Below are positions 8,495 through 15,240 of a stretch of DNA of 20,569 nt, in pieces (position 1 is the stretch's first letter; every line of letters begins with the position of its first letter). The notes beneath the pieces were generated by a model. It saw only the letters and a program-made list of their open reading frames with translations, had not been told where the DNA came from and ran no database searches. The stretch lies in contig DASXXM010000392.1 in the NCBI GenBank assembly GCA_036503065.1, positions 1 through 20,569 on the forward strand, in the 5' to 3' direction. The position numbers were made by a program, and so were the translations under genes. This DNA comes from DATEPR01 sp036503065 (GTDB lineage Bacteria; Actinomycetota; Actinomycetes; Mycobacteriales; Pseudonocardiaceae).

Positions 8495-9014
8495 TGCCGC
8501 CACCACCTCCACCGCCGGCGGCGCCGGTTGTGGTGGTCGCCGCGCCACCGCCGCCTGCGGCCACCGAGACGTTCATGTCCATGCCCATCGCCTTATGATT
8601 CCCGACCGGGCAGAAGAAGTCGTAGTTGCCCGACTGGAGGGTGACCGTCAGGTTGGCCTTCTGACCGGGTGACAGGCTCGCGGTCAGCGCGTTGGACAGG
8701 CCGGGCCCGGTGATCTCCAGCGCGTGCGTCGCGTGGCCGTCGTTGGACACCACGAACGTGTAGGTGCCCGCGGGGAAGGTCTGCTGGGACAGCGCGATGT
8801 GGAACTCGGTCAGGCCGACCGTCACCTGGGTGCCCGACGAGGTCGACGCACCGCTGGTCGCGAGCGGCGGTGAACCCGCCGACGTGCCACCGGAGCCGCT
8901 GCCGCCGCACGCCGCGACGAGCAGCGCGAACACCCCGGCCGCGGCCGCGACGGCGAGTCCGCGACCGATCGGTCGCCGGGAAACAGGAACGTCTCGGTCA
9001 GCGGTTTTCGACAT
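8484..9014 (-). CDS. Cupredoxin-like copper-binding lipoprotein
   Basis: This 176-residue exported lipoprotein has a basic N-terminus, a hydrophobic stretch and lipobox VAAC with Cys36 as the lipidation site, followed by a Gly/Ser linker. Residues 62-152 look like a single plastocyanin/azurin-type domain. His97 (or His94) in DGHATHALE and the Cys135-x4-His140-x4-Met145 loop (CPVGNHKAMGM) supply a complete type 1 copper site. It ends in a Gly-rich tail from about 153. The ATG at 9014 has GGAGGG 9 nt upstream, and earlier in-frame starts lack one. It probably sits on the outer face of the membrane as an electron carrier or copper-handling protein. It is divergent from an ECF sigma factor that may control it. 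Confidence 0.85.
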   Translation of the reverse strand: MSKTADRDVPVSRRPIGRGLAVAAAAGVFALLVAACGGSGSGGTSAGSPPLATSGASTSSGTQVTVGLTEFHIALSQQTFPAGTYTFVVSNDGHATHALEITGPGLSNALTASLSPGQKANLTVTLQSGNYDFFCPVGNHKAMGMDMNVSVAAGGGGAATTTTGAAGGGGGGGNGY

Positions 9015-9178
9015 GAATACGGTCCCTCCAGACGCTATTCGGTTGGTCTTCAAGATCAGTACCCGTCGACGACGCCGGCCGAACACCACCGGCACCGATC
9101 ACATTTTAACTACGGGTGACCAGGCCGGATGGATTGCCGTGGGCGAGGCAGAATGTCGTATGACGATCTCGAACGGGG
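9015..9178. promoter_or_regulatory. Divergent promoter region, cupredoxin operon versus ECF sigma
   Basis: This 164-bp intergenic region must hold promoters for both directions. The only A/T-rich island is around 9102-9112 (CATTTTAACTA), a candidate -10 area. The minus-strand Shine-Dalgarno GGAGGG is at about 9024-9029. I could not place a convincing ECF-type -35/-10 pair. Confidence 0.4.
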
Positions 9179-9823
9179 GTGTGGGCCTTGCCACCTTGGC
9201 GCAGGTCAATCCAATCCGACGGCACGGACGTATCCAGTGACGTGGTCAGGATCGGCATTCCCATCGATGGTCTGCCGGACGAGACGCTGCTGGCCGGGCT
9301 CGGCACCGGTGACGCGGAGATCGCGGTGGCGTTCGTCCGTCGGTTCCAGCGGACCGTGTTCGGCGTCGCGGTGGCGGTACTGGGTGACCAGCGACTCGCC
9401 GAGGACGTGGCCCAGTGCACGTTCGAACGGGCATGGCGACACGCCGCGGTGTACGACTCCCGACGGGGGTCGGTACGCACCTGGCTGACCACGATCGCGC
9501 ACAACCTGGCCATCGACGTGGTCCGGGCACGCAAGCCGACGCCGGTGGACCCGACCGAGCTGACGGACATGCTCGGCGTGATCCGGGAGACACCGGAACG
9601 CAGGGCGATGGCCAACGAGGACTCGGCGGAGCTGCGGGCCGAACTGGCGCTGTTGCCGCGCGAACAGGCACGGGCGGTGGTGCTCGCCGGGATCTACGGC
9701 ATGACCGCGAAGCAGATCGCCGAACTGGAAGGAATACCGCTGGGCACGGCGAAGACTCGGATCAGGACGGCGATGGAGAAACTACGGGTCAGACTGAGTG
9801 TGAAGCGGGCGCATCATGAGTGA
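9179..9823 (+). CDS. ECF-type RNA polymerase sigma factor
   Basis: This protein of up to 214 residues has only sigma regions 2 and 4. Region 2 spans about 49-120 (VAFVRRFQRTVFGVAVAVLG, then DQRLAEDVAQCTFERAW). Region 4 spans about 145-205 (LPREQARAVVLAGIYGMTAKQIAE, then GIPLGTAKTRIRTAMEKLR as the DNA-recognition helix). The start is uncertain: GTG at 9179 gives 214 residues, while GTG at 9242 removes 21 non-conserved residues and gives a more typical length. Neither has a strong Shine-Dalgarno. The 3' end overlaps the anti-sigma gene by 8 bp. It may activate its own operon and the divergent cupredoxin operon. Confidence 0.92.
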   Translation: MWALPPWRRSIQSDGTDVSSDVVRIGIPIDGLPDETLLAGLGTGDAEIAVAFVRRFQRTVFGVAVAVLGDQRLAEDVAQCTFERAWRHAAVYDSRRGSVRTWLTTIAHNLAIDVVRARKPTPVDPTELTDMLGVIRETPERRAMANEDSAELRAELALLPREQARAVVLAGIYGMTAKQIAELEGIPLGTAKTRIRTAMEKLRVRLSVKRAHHE

Positions 9824-10529
9824 CCTGAGCTGCGCGCGGATGCGCGAACTCGCCCCGGAACTCGCTCTGGACGTGTTGACCGGCTACGAGCGGGCCACGG
9901 CACAGGCGCACCTGGGCATGTGCCCGCAGTGCCGGGAGTACGTCAGCTCGTTGACCCAGATCGGCGACCGGATGCTCACCCTGGTCCCCGCTGTCGAACC
10001 GCCGGTCGGCTTCGAGGACCGGGTGCTGTCCAGGATGGGCCTGACCGCACCGCCGGTCCGGGCACCGCGGCGGCGCTGGTGGCCGATGGCGCTGGTGGCG
10101 GCCGCGGCCGCGGCGGTCCTGTTCGGCCTCGGTGGCTGGGTGGTCGGCGGCATGACCACCACGCACGGCACGCCGGTCGCGGCCCCGGGGGGCCATCAGG
10201 TGCTGCGGTTCGCGCAGTTGCGCAACAGCAGCCAGCGGCAGGTCGGCCAGGTGTTCACCTACGAGGGCACGCCGGCGTGGGTCTGGATGTCGGTCACGAC
10301 GACCGACCCCAAGGTGGGCCACGTGTGGTGCGAGCTGCAGCGGCAGGACGGCACGTTCATGCCGATCGGCCAGTTCCAGCTCTCCGGCGGCGAGGGCAGC
10401 TGGGGTGTCCAGCTGAAGGTCGACCCGAGCACCGTGGTCGGTGCCCGGCTGACGTCGGACCAGGGCACGGTGCTCGCCAGCGCGTCGTTCGACCCGGTCT
10501 ACTCGCCGTCGACGCAGGGCCCCAAGTAA
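9816..10529 (+). CDS. Membrane anti-sigma factor, zinc-finger plus RskA-like C-terminal domain
   Basis: This 237-residue protein should hold the preceding sigma factor at the membrane. The N-terminal anti-sigma domain has the ZAS-type His32-x3-Cys36-x2-Cys39 motif (HLGMCPQC). One transmembrane helix follows at about 89-112 after RAPRRRWWP. The extracytoplasmic domain at about 120-237 is beta-rich and resembles the anti-sigma-K (RskA) C-terminal domain (HQVLRFAQLRNSSQRQVG, SGGEGSWGVQLK). The start overlaps the sigma stop (ATGAGTGA), so synthesis is coupled. Release would require regulated proteolysis, as known for RskA. The signal is not evident. The nearby cupredoxin suggests, by inference only, a copper or redox cue. 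Confidence 0.88.
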   Translation: MSDLSCARMRELAPELALDVLTGYERATAQAHLGMCPQCREYVSSLTQIGDRMLTLVPAVEPPVGFEDRVLSRMGLTAPPVRAPRRRWWPMALVAAAAAAVLFGLGGWVVGGMTTTHGTPVAAPGGHQVLRFAQLRNSSQRQVGQVFTYEGTPAWVWMSVTTTDPKVGHVWCELQRQDGTFMPIGQFQLSGGEGSWGVQLKVDPSTVVGARLTSDQGTVLASASFDPVYSPSTQGPK

Positions 10530-10555
10530 GGGCCGGCGCAACCTGAAGATGTGAC

Positions 10556-10586
10556 CTGAACCCCGGCTGCTTCAGCCGGGGTTCAG
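10556..10586 (+). terminator. Perfect 14-bp hairpin after anti-sigma gene
   Basis: CTGAACCCCGGCTG (10556-10569) pairs perfectly with 10573-10586 around a 3-nt loop, 27 nt past the anti-sigma stop. No U-tract follows (TTGCGTGCGG). It is probably an intrinsic terminator or attenuator separating the sigma/anti-sigma pair from the next gene. Confidence 0.75.
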
Positions 10587-10609
10587 TTGCGTGCGGCAGC
10601 GTGGCGGAC

Positions 10610-11077
10610 ATGATGAAGCGAACGAAGGGCGCACTGATCGCGGGCACCGCGGTACTGGCCATGGCCGGTGTCGGCGGCGGCATCGCGTTCGCCGCCGACA
10701 GCACGCCGACCACCACCGCGCCGACCACGTGGGCCGCACCGGCGACCAGCGCGCCGGCCGGCCACCAGCACCGGGCCCGTGGCCTGGCGGGCCGGGTCGA
10801 GCACGGCCAGTTCACCGTGCGCACGAAGACCGGCGACCAGGTCCTCGGCATCCAGCGCGGGCAGGTCACGTCGGTCGGCGCGACATCGGTGACGGTCCGG
10901 AGCGCGGACGGCTTCACCGCAACGTACGGCGTCAGCAGCACGTCGAAGGTGCGGGTACAGCGGCAGACGTCGACGATCGCGAACGTGCACACCGGCGACC
11001 GGGTGGCCGTGGCCGCCCTGCACAGCGGCAGCACGGACACGGTCCGCAGCATCGCGGACGGCGGCCCGGCCAAGTAG
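10610..11077 (+). CDS. Small secreted protein, DUF5666-like
   Basis: This 155-residue exported protein has a signal peptide of about 28 residues (MMKRTKG basic start, hydrophobic core, probable cleavage after AFA). A Thr/Ala/Pro linker then leads to a compact beta-rich domain from about 57 (RGLAGRVEHGQFTVRTKTG, SVGATSVTVRSADG, HTGDRVAVAA). The pattern resembles the OB-like DUF5666 secreted domain. The function is unknown. I prefer ATG 10610 or 10613 over GTG 10601 because they give a clean signal peptide. It lies in the same direction as the anti-sigma gene but behind a strong hairpin, and ends at a second hairpin, so it may be expressed separately or as an attenuated third gene. Confidence 0.75.
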   Translation: MMKRTKGALIAGTAVLAMAGVGGGIAFAADSTPTTTAPTTWAAPATSAPAGHQHRARGLAGRVEHGQFTVRTKTGDQVLGIQRGQVTSVGATSVTVRSADGFTATYGVSSTSKVRVQRQTSTIANVHTGDRVAVAALHSGSTDTVRSIADGGPAK

Positions 11078-11091
11078 CCCGCCCTCCTACG

Positions 11092-11131
11092 CAGCGTGAC
11101 CATCGGCTACACGTTTCCGATGGTCACGCTG
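11092..11131. terminator. Perfect 15-bp hairpin between convergent genes
   Basis: CAGCGTGACCATCGG (11092-11106) pairs exactly with 11117-11131 around a 10-nt loop. It lies between the plus-strand secreted-protein gene and the minus-strand KTSC gene, so it could terminate transcription from both sides. No U-tract is present. Confidence 0.8.
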
Positions 11132-11136
11132 TGTCG

Positions 11137-11349
11137 TCAGTCCACCCGGCGAAATGGATAGCGTGGCTTGATGTTCCTGGCCAGGTAGCGACCGAGACTG
11201 GCCGCGGCCATGAATTCGTGGAACACCGCGGCGGAAACCCCGACGTACTGATAAACCCCACCGTGTCGAAACGCCACCTCCAGCACCTGGCCTGCCTCGT
11301 CATAACCAACGGACGCGAGATTCGACGAGGAAACCGGTAACCGGTCCAT
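11137..11349 (-). CDS. KTSC domain-containing protein
   Basis: This 70-residue protein matches the small KTSC domain over its whole length: SSSNLASVGYD near the N-terminus, LEVAFRHGGVYQYVGV in the middle and SLGRYLARNIKPRYP near the end. The domain's role is unknown; the name comes from its occurrence at the C-terminus of some lysyl-tRNA synthetases. The ATG at 11349 has AGAGGGAG just upstream, and the frame extension to 11475 runs into the VOC gene. Codon 4 is the rare TTA. It starts 10 nt after the VOC gene stop on the same strand, so the two form an operon. Confidence 0.88.
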   Translation of the reverse strand: MDRLPVSSSNLASVGYDEAGQVLEVAFRHGGVYQYVGVSAAVFHEFMAAASLGRYLARNIKPRYPFRRVD

Positions 11350-11359
11350 CGAGCTCCCT

Positions 11360-11737
11360 CTACGACGGCCGTACCCAGAGACAGAACGGGTGTCCCGCCG
11401 GATCAAGATAGACCCGAACATCGTCCTGTGGCTGAAAATCCGCCAACACGGCGCCCGCGGCGACGGCGTGCGCACCGGCTGCGGCCAGGTCGTCCACCTC
11501 GATATCCAGGTGCAGCATCATCTGCTGATCGCCGGGCGCGGTTGGCCACGTCGGCCGCACGTAAGCAGTCTCCGTCTGAAAGGACAGCCCGGCCCCGCCG
11601 CCCGCCGGCCGCAGGGTCGCCCACCCCGGTTCGTCCGACCGCAACACCCAGCCCAACAACCGGTGATAGAACTCGGCCAACGCAGTGGCGTCCGCCGAGT
11701 CGAGCACGGTCGCGGTCAACTTCATCGACGGTCCCAC
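11360..11737 (-). CDS. VOC family (glyoxalase/bleomycin-resistance fold) protein
   Basis: This protein of about 125 residues has two beta-alpha-beta-beta-beta half-modules. The first is MKLTATVLDSADATALAEFY, then LLGWVL and WATLRPAGGGAGLSFQ. The second is MLHLDIEVDDLAAAGAHAVA, then VYLDPAGHPFCLWV. It would be cytosolic. Possible metal ligands are His95 (LHLDIEV) and the C-terminal half's GHPF segment, but activity cannot be assigned because the fold covers dioxygenases, isomerases and antibiotic-binding proteins. The start is GTG at 11737 (GGGAGG 4 nt upstream) or ATG at 11725, which gives the commoner N-terminus MKLTATVLD. It is followed by the KTSC gene and is divergent from the biosynthetic operon. 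Confidence 0.85.
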   Translation of the reverse strand: MGPSMKLTATVLDSADATALAEFYHRLLGWVLRSDEPGWATLRPAGGGAGLSFQTETAYVRPTWPTAPGDQQMMLHLDIEVDDLAAAGAHAVAAGAVLADFQPQDDVRVYLDPAGHPFCLWVRPS

Positions 11738-11837
11738 ATCGCCTCCCGGCTCGTTTCGCCTGTCCTGTCACGAAGCCTACGACAGGCACCGTCGGACCGT
11801 CGACCAAATGAATCACGCCCACCCGTCCATCGATTGT

Positions 11838-11854
11838 CCATGACCTCGTCATGG
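11838..11854. promoter_or_regulatory. Candidate operator 1 (CCATGAC-CTC-GTCATGG)
   Basis: This is a perfect 7-bp inverted repeat with a 3-nt spacer in the 294-bp gap between the divergent VOC gene and the thermostable-hemolysin-family operon. It shares ATGAnnTCGTCATG with a second site 68 bp downstream. Binding by a dimeric regulator is inferred. No regulator gene is adjacent. Confidence 0.45.
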
Positions 11855-11907
11855 CTGATCCATGCGCGCACCATGCCCGCGCACATGACGCCGTCCCTGG
11901 TGCGCCT

Positions 11908-11921
11908 ATGAGATCGTCATG
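11908..11921. promoter_or_regulatory. Candidate operator 2 (ATGAGATCGTCATG)
   Basis: This is the second copy of ATGAnnTCGTCATG, 68 bp after the first and about 110 bp before the GTG of the operon. Its own dyad is weaker (ATGA...TCAT, 4-bp arms). Sharing 12 specified bases with site 1 is the main argument for function. The rest of 11738-12031 shows no ORF or hairpin that I would call. Confidence 0.4.
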
Positions 11922-12031
11922 CCACCGCAATACCGAAGATGCACGCACGGCTGAACGGATGTCACTGTTTGTGCGGCCAGTACTGAAGAGCGCAGTCGGT
12001 CCCGCACCCTGACCAGTGACGGAAGTGACCT

Positions 12032-12694
12032 GTGACTACACACATGCCGACAATCAGCACCGTAGCCAGATCCGCGCCCGCGGTTACGCTACGCCTCCGG
12101 GCCGGATTGGCGCATCCCGGCTCGTCCCACTACCAATTCTGCGTCGACAGTGTGCAGCGAAAATATCTCGACCGATACGGTGCCGTTGTCGATCCTCGAC
12201 CGGATCTGTTCGTCACCGCGTCGGACGACGTTCGTCGTTCACCTACTTATGGCGCGACGCTGGGTGTGGCGGGTCTCACGTGCGCGGCCGGGCGTTGGCT
12301 GCTGTCGGAGAACTACCTGGACGTGCCGGTCGAGCATGCCTGCGCGGACCTGACCGGCGGGCCGCCCGCCGACCGGCGCCGCATCGCGGAAATGGGCCCA
12401 CTGGTGTCGCACTATCCCGGCACCGGCCTGTTTCTCATGCGTAGTCTGCCGCGAATCGCCCGCACCTTGGGCTACGACTTCCTGCTGTCCACGCTGACCG
12501 AAGAACTCCACGGCCTGGCCAAGGTCGCCGGTTGGCAATTCCGTACCCGCACGAATGCACGCAGCGCCGACCTCACCGGCGCACACGTCGCCAACTGGGG
12601 CACTTATTACGCCGCGAAACCCCGCACCGGAATTCTCTGTTGCGGACGAGCAGGCCGGCATCTCGGCAGATCAACAACGGAAGGAGACCGCTGA
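12032..12694 (+). CDS. Thermostable hemolysin-family protein, putative acyl/aminoacyl transferase-like enzyme
   Basis: This 220-residue protein resembles the thermostable hemolysin family, named from Vibrio; in most bacteria its biochemical role is not established and hemolysis is unlikely. Characteristic blocks are WLLSENYLDVPVEHACADL (89-107), a charged RRRIAEMGPLVSHYPG segment (115-130), YDFLLSTLTEELHGLAKVAGW (148-168, split here for reading as YDFLLSTLT and EELHGLAKVAGW), and the terminal WGTYYAAKPRTG (189-200). The fold is thought, from general knowledge, to be GNAT/autoinducer-synthase-like; I treat that as tentative. The GTG start has GGAAG 6 nt upstream. Its stop overlaps the next ATG (TGATG), so it is coupled to the adenylating enzyme, which could supply its acyl-AMP or acyl-CoA substrate. 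Confidence 0.8.
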   Translation: MTTHMPTISTVARSAPAVTLRLRAGLAHPGSSHYQFCVDSVQRKYLDRYGAVVDPRPDLFVTASDDVRRSPTYGATLGVAGLTCAAGRWLLSENYLDVPVEHACADLTGGPPADRRRIAEMGPLVSHYPGTGLFLMRSLPRIARTLGYDFLLSTLTEELHGLAKVAGWQFRTRTNARSADLTGAHVANWGTYYAAKPRTGILCCGRAGRHLGRSTTEGDR

Positions 12695-14280
12695 TGCGCT
12701 GGATCGAGAACGTCATCAACCGCCTCGGCTCGCTCGACACGGTGGCCGTCGAGGAGTTGACGTTGGCCGGCCCGGCACGCCGACACAGCTACGGCACCGT
12801 GTTCGGCGCCGCGATCCGGACCGGTGACGCCGTCATCGCCGCGGCCGGCGGGAGGCAGACGGACACCAGCACGATCGGCATCCTGACCGGCAACGGGGTG
12901 GAGGGGATCGTCGGCGACCTGGCGTGCCTGCTCACCGGCGTGCGGTCGGTGCCGATCCCGATCGCCTTCGGTCGCGACCAGGCCCGCCACCTGCTGTCCC
13001 ACTCGGTGGTCTGCCTGATCGACGAGCAGGGCCGCAAGCGCCTTGCGGAGTGGGGCGGTGAGGCCGAGATCCTGCCCGCGGGCTGCGAGATCCTCCCGGT
13101 CACCGTCGAGAACAGGTACGACCCGGCCGAGATCACCACGCGGGTCCGGGCCGCGGCGACGCTGGACGAGTTCGCGATCTGCAAGATCGTCCACACGTCC
13201 GGCACCACGTCCACCCCGAAGGGCGTGATGCTTCGCCGTGGTGCGGTGGACGACCTGATCGACTCCGTGACGAGCCGCGTGGGTGTCGAGGCGTGGCAGC
13301 GCTACGTGTCCGTCGTGCCACTGAGTCTGTTGGTGGAGCAGGTTTTCGCCGTCTACCTGACGTTCATCGCCGGCGGCACGGTCGTGTTCCTGCCGGCGGA
13401 GGCCAAGCCGCTGGGAACCGCGGGCGGCAACGTCGAGCAGGTCCGCGAACTGCTCGCGGCGGCCCGGCCGACGGTGTCGCTGGTGCCACCGTCCCTTGTG
13501 GAGTCCATCGCGGCCCGCGCCAGGTCCACTCCGGACGCGACAACGCGCGAGCTGTCGCTGGCGATCTTCGGCCGCGAGGACCCGATGCTGCTGTTCAGCG
13601 GCGGCGCCCCGGTGTCCGACGAGGTCCTGCGCGTCATGTGGGACCGCGGCCTGCCGGTGTACGTGGCGTACGGCCTGAGCGAGAACGGCTCGGTCGCCAC
13701 GCTCAACGGCCCCGGCATCGTCCGGCTCGGTACGGTCGGGAAACCGTTGCGCCACTGTGAGGTCCGCCGGTCGGACAGCGGAGAACTCCTCATTCGCAGC
13801 TCGTCCCTGCTCACCGGCTACCTCGGGTCGGACGATCCGACCGCGCTGCCACTGGACGACGACGGCTGGCTGCACACCGGTGACATCGCCGACATCGACG
13901 CGGACGGCTACGTCACCATCACCGGTCGGCTCAAGAACATCATCATCACCTCGAACGGCCGCAACGTCAGCCCGGAATGGGTCGAGGCGCAGTACAAGAG
14001 CCGGCCCAGCATCGAGGCCGCCGCCGTGTTCGGCGACAACCTGGAACGCCTCATCGCGGTGTTCGTCCTCAAACGCGGTGCCGACCCGGCCACCGCGCGC
14101 GCCGAGATCCACCACGTCAATACCGAGGTGCTCTCGGAGATCGAGCGGGTCGGCAGCGCCGCGCTCGTCGAGGCAGACGAGACGTTCTACGCCGAGTTCT
14201 TCACCGTCACCGGGCGCCCCCGCCGCGCCGAGATCCGGGACGCGCTCACCAACGGCCGATTCGACCTGACGGAGGTATGA
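12694..14280 (+). CDS. ANL-superfamily adenylating enzyme (AMP-dependent synthetase/ligase)
   Basis: This 528-residue enzyme should activate a carboxylic acid with ATP. ANL core motifs are visible: P-loop TSGTTSTPKGV (168-178), YGLSE (326-330), HTGD (394-397), and hinge GRLKNIIITSNGRNVSP (411-427). At the C-terminus, where most family members have the catalytic A10 lysine in a GK-x-x-R context, this protein has TGRPRRAEI (506-514), with Arg508 in place of Lys. It may therefore be altered in adenylation or represent a subgroup that uses Arg. The ATG at 12694 has AAGGAG 7 nt upstream, and the frame upstream belongs to the preceding gene. No carrier domain is attached, so the acyl adenylate or CoA ester may be passed to the thermostable-hemolysin-family protein. 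The substrate is unknown. Confidence 0.9.
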   Translation: MRWIENVINRLGSLDTVAVEELTLAGPARRHSYGTVFGAAIRTGDAVIAAAGGRQTDTSTIGILTGNGVEGIVGDLACLLTGVRSVPIPIAFGRDQARHLLSHSVVCLIDEQGRKRLAEWGGEAEILPAGCEILPVTVENRYDPAEITTRVRAAATLDEFAICKIVHTSGTTSTPKGVMLRRGAVDDLIDSVTSRVGVEAWQRYVSVVPLSLLVEQVFAVYLTFIAGGTVVFLPAEAKPLGTAGGNVEQVRELLAAARPTVSLVPPSLVESIAARARSTPDATTRELSLAIFGREDPMLLFSGGAPVSDEVLRVMWDRGLPVYVAYGLSENGSVATLNGPGIVRLGTVGKPLRHCEVRRSDSGELLIRSSSLLTGYLGSDDPTALPLDDDGWLHTGDIADIDADGYVTITGRLKNIIITSNGRNVSPEWVEAQYKSRPSIEAAAVFGDNLERLIAVFVLKRGADPATARAEIHHVNTEVLSEIERVGSAALVEADETFYAEFFTVTGRPRRAEIRDALTNGRFDLTEV

Positions 14281-14283
14281 GAG

Positions 14284-15240
14284 ATGCTGGAGCAGTTCAC
14301 CACGACCGACCACATCGACGGCAAGGGTCTGGTCGTCACCACCACCGACCGCGCGGCGATCGACACCGTCGACCGCATGGACCTGATGACCGCGCTGGCC
14401 GAGCACGGCTACCTCATCCTGCGCGGCTTCGACGGCGACCTGACCTCGTTCGCCACGCTGATCCAGAGCGTGTCCGCGCGCATCACGCTGGACCCGGCGC
14501 GCAGGTTCGCCGGCGCGGGTGACGTCGCGCAGAAGATCGAGGCGGGCATGGTGCCACAGGGCCTGCACGTGGAGAACGGCGCCACCCCCTGGGTGCCGGA
14601 CCTGGTGTGGTTCTACTGCGAGACCCCGGCCAAGGTCGGCTCGCAGACCACCATCTGCGACGGGCTGCACACCTGGCACCGGTTGCCGGAGCGGACCCAG
14701 GAACTGTTCCTGACCACCCGGATCACGTTCGCCCGGCCGATGCCGGCGGACAAGTGGAAGAACCTCGTCTTCCGCCTGCTCGACGGCGCCAAGCCCGCCG
14801 AGGACGTCACCTTCGACGACCTGCTCGCGGTGACCGACGACGACGTCGACGTCAAGTACGTGCTGCGGCCGGACGGCTCGGTGCACTACAAGTACTTCAC
14901 CTACGCCGCGCGCACCACACTGCTCGGCTCGGACGTGGTGTTCGCCAACAGCATCCTGACCCCGTCGGTCAACTACGAACCCCCGGTGATCGAGTTCGAG
15001 GACGGCCGCCCGCTGGACGCCATGCTGATGCGGCAGATCATCGAGGCAACCGAGTTGGAAACCGACGAGATCGACTGGCACACCGGCGATATCGCGCTGG
15101 TCGACAACAGCAGGCTCATGCACGGCAGGCGCAAGATTCGCGATCCGCTCCGTTCCCTCTACAACGCGCAGAGCTACGTCAAGCCGGACATCGTCAACGC
15201 CGTCCGCGGCCGGGCGACCCTCGACCGGAGGAGTGCCTGA
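14284..15240 (+). CDS. TauD/SyrP-type Fe(II)/2-oxoglutarate-dependent oxygenase
   Basis: This 318-residue cytosolic oxygenase belongs to the TauD/TfdA/clavaminate-synthase fold. The facial triad is His95-x-Glu97 in GLHVENGATPW and distal His280 in NSRLMHGRRKI, with an Arg about ten residues later (286 or 290) positioned to bind 2-oxoglutarate. The carboxylate ligand is present, so it should hydroxylate or desaturate rather than halogenate. SyrP-like features include the HxE pattern and VWFYCETPAKVGSQTTICDG. GGAGGT at 14271-14276 lies inside the end of the ligase gene, 7 nt before this ATG, with a 3-nt gap after the ligase stop. The substrate may be the free or acylated product of the preceding enzymes. 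Isonitrile-type oxidative decarboxylation is another TauD-fold possibility. Confidence 0.88.
   Translation: MLEQFTTTDHIDGKGLVVTTTDRAAIDTVDRMDLMTALAEHGYLILRGFDGDLTSFATLIQSVSARITLDPARRFAGAGDVAQKIEAGMVPQGLHVENGATPWVPDLVWFYCETPAKVGSQTTICDGLHTWHRLPERTQELFLTTRITFARPMPADKWKNLVFRLLDGAKPAEDVTFDDLLAVTDDDVDVKYVLRPDGSVHYKYFTYAARTTLLGSDVVFANSILTPSVNYEPPVIEFEDGRPLDAMLMRQIIEATELETDEIDWHTGDIALVDNSRLMHGRRKIRDPLRSLYNAQSYVKPDIVNAVRGRATLDRRSA

Noticed and set aside
12032..12694. A genuine haemolysin or toxin
   Set aside because: The family name is historical. The protein lacks a signal peptide and is fused into a biosynthetic operon, which points to an intracellular enzyme.
12607..15123. An 838-codon open frame on the minus strand, opposite the ligase and oxygenase genes
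   Set aside because: It is antisense to two well-supported enzymes. Its composition (Val, Gly, Arg, His, Gln) is that of a shadow frame.
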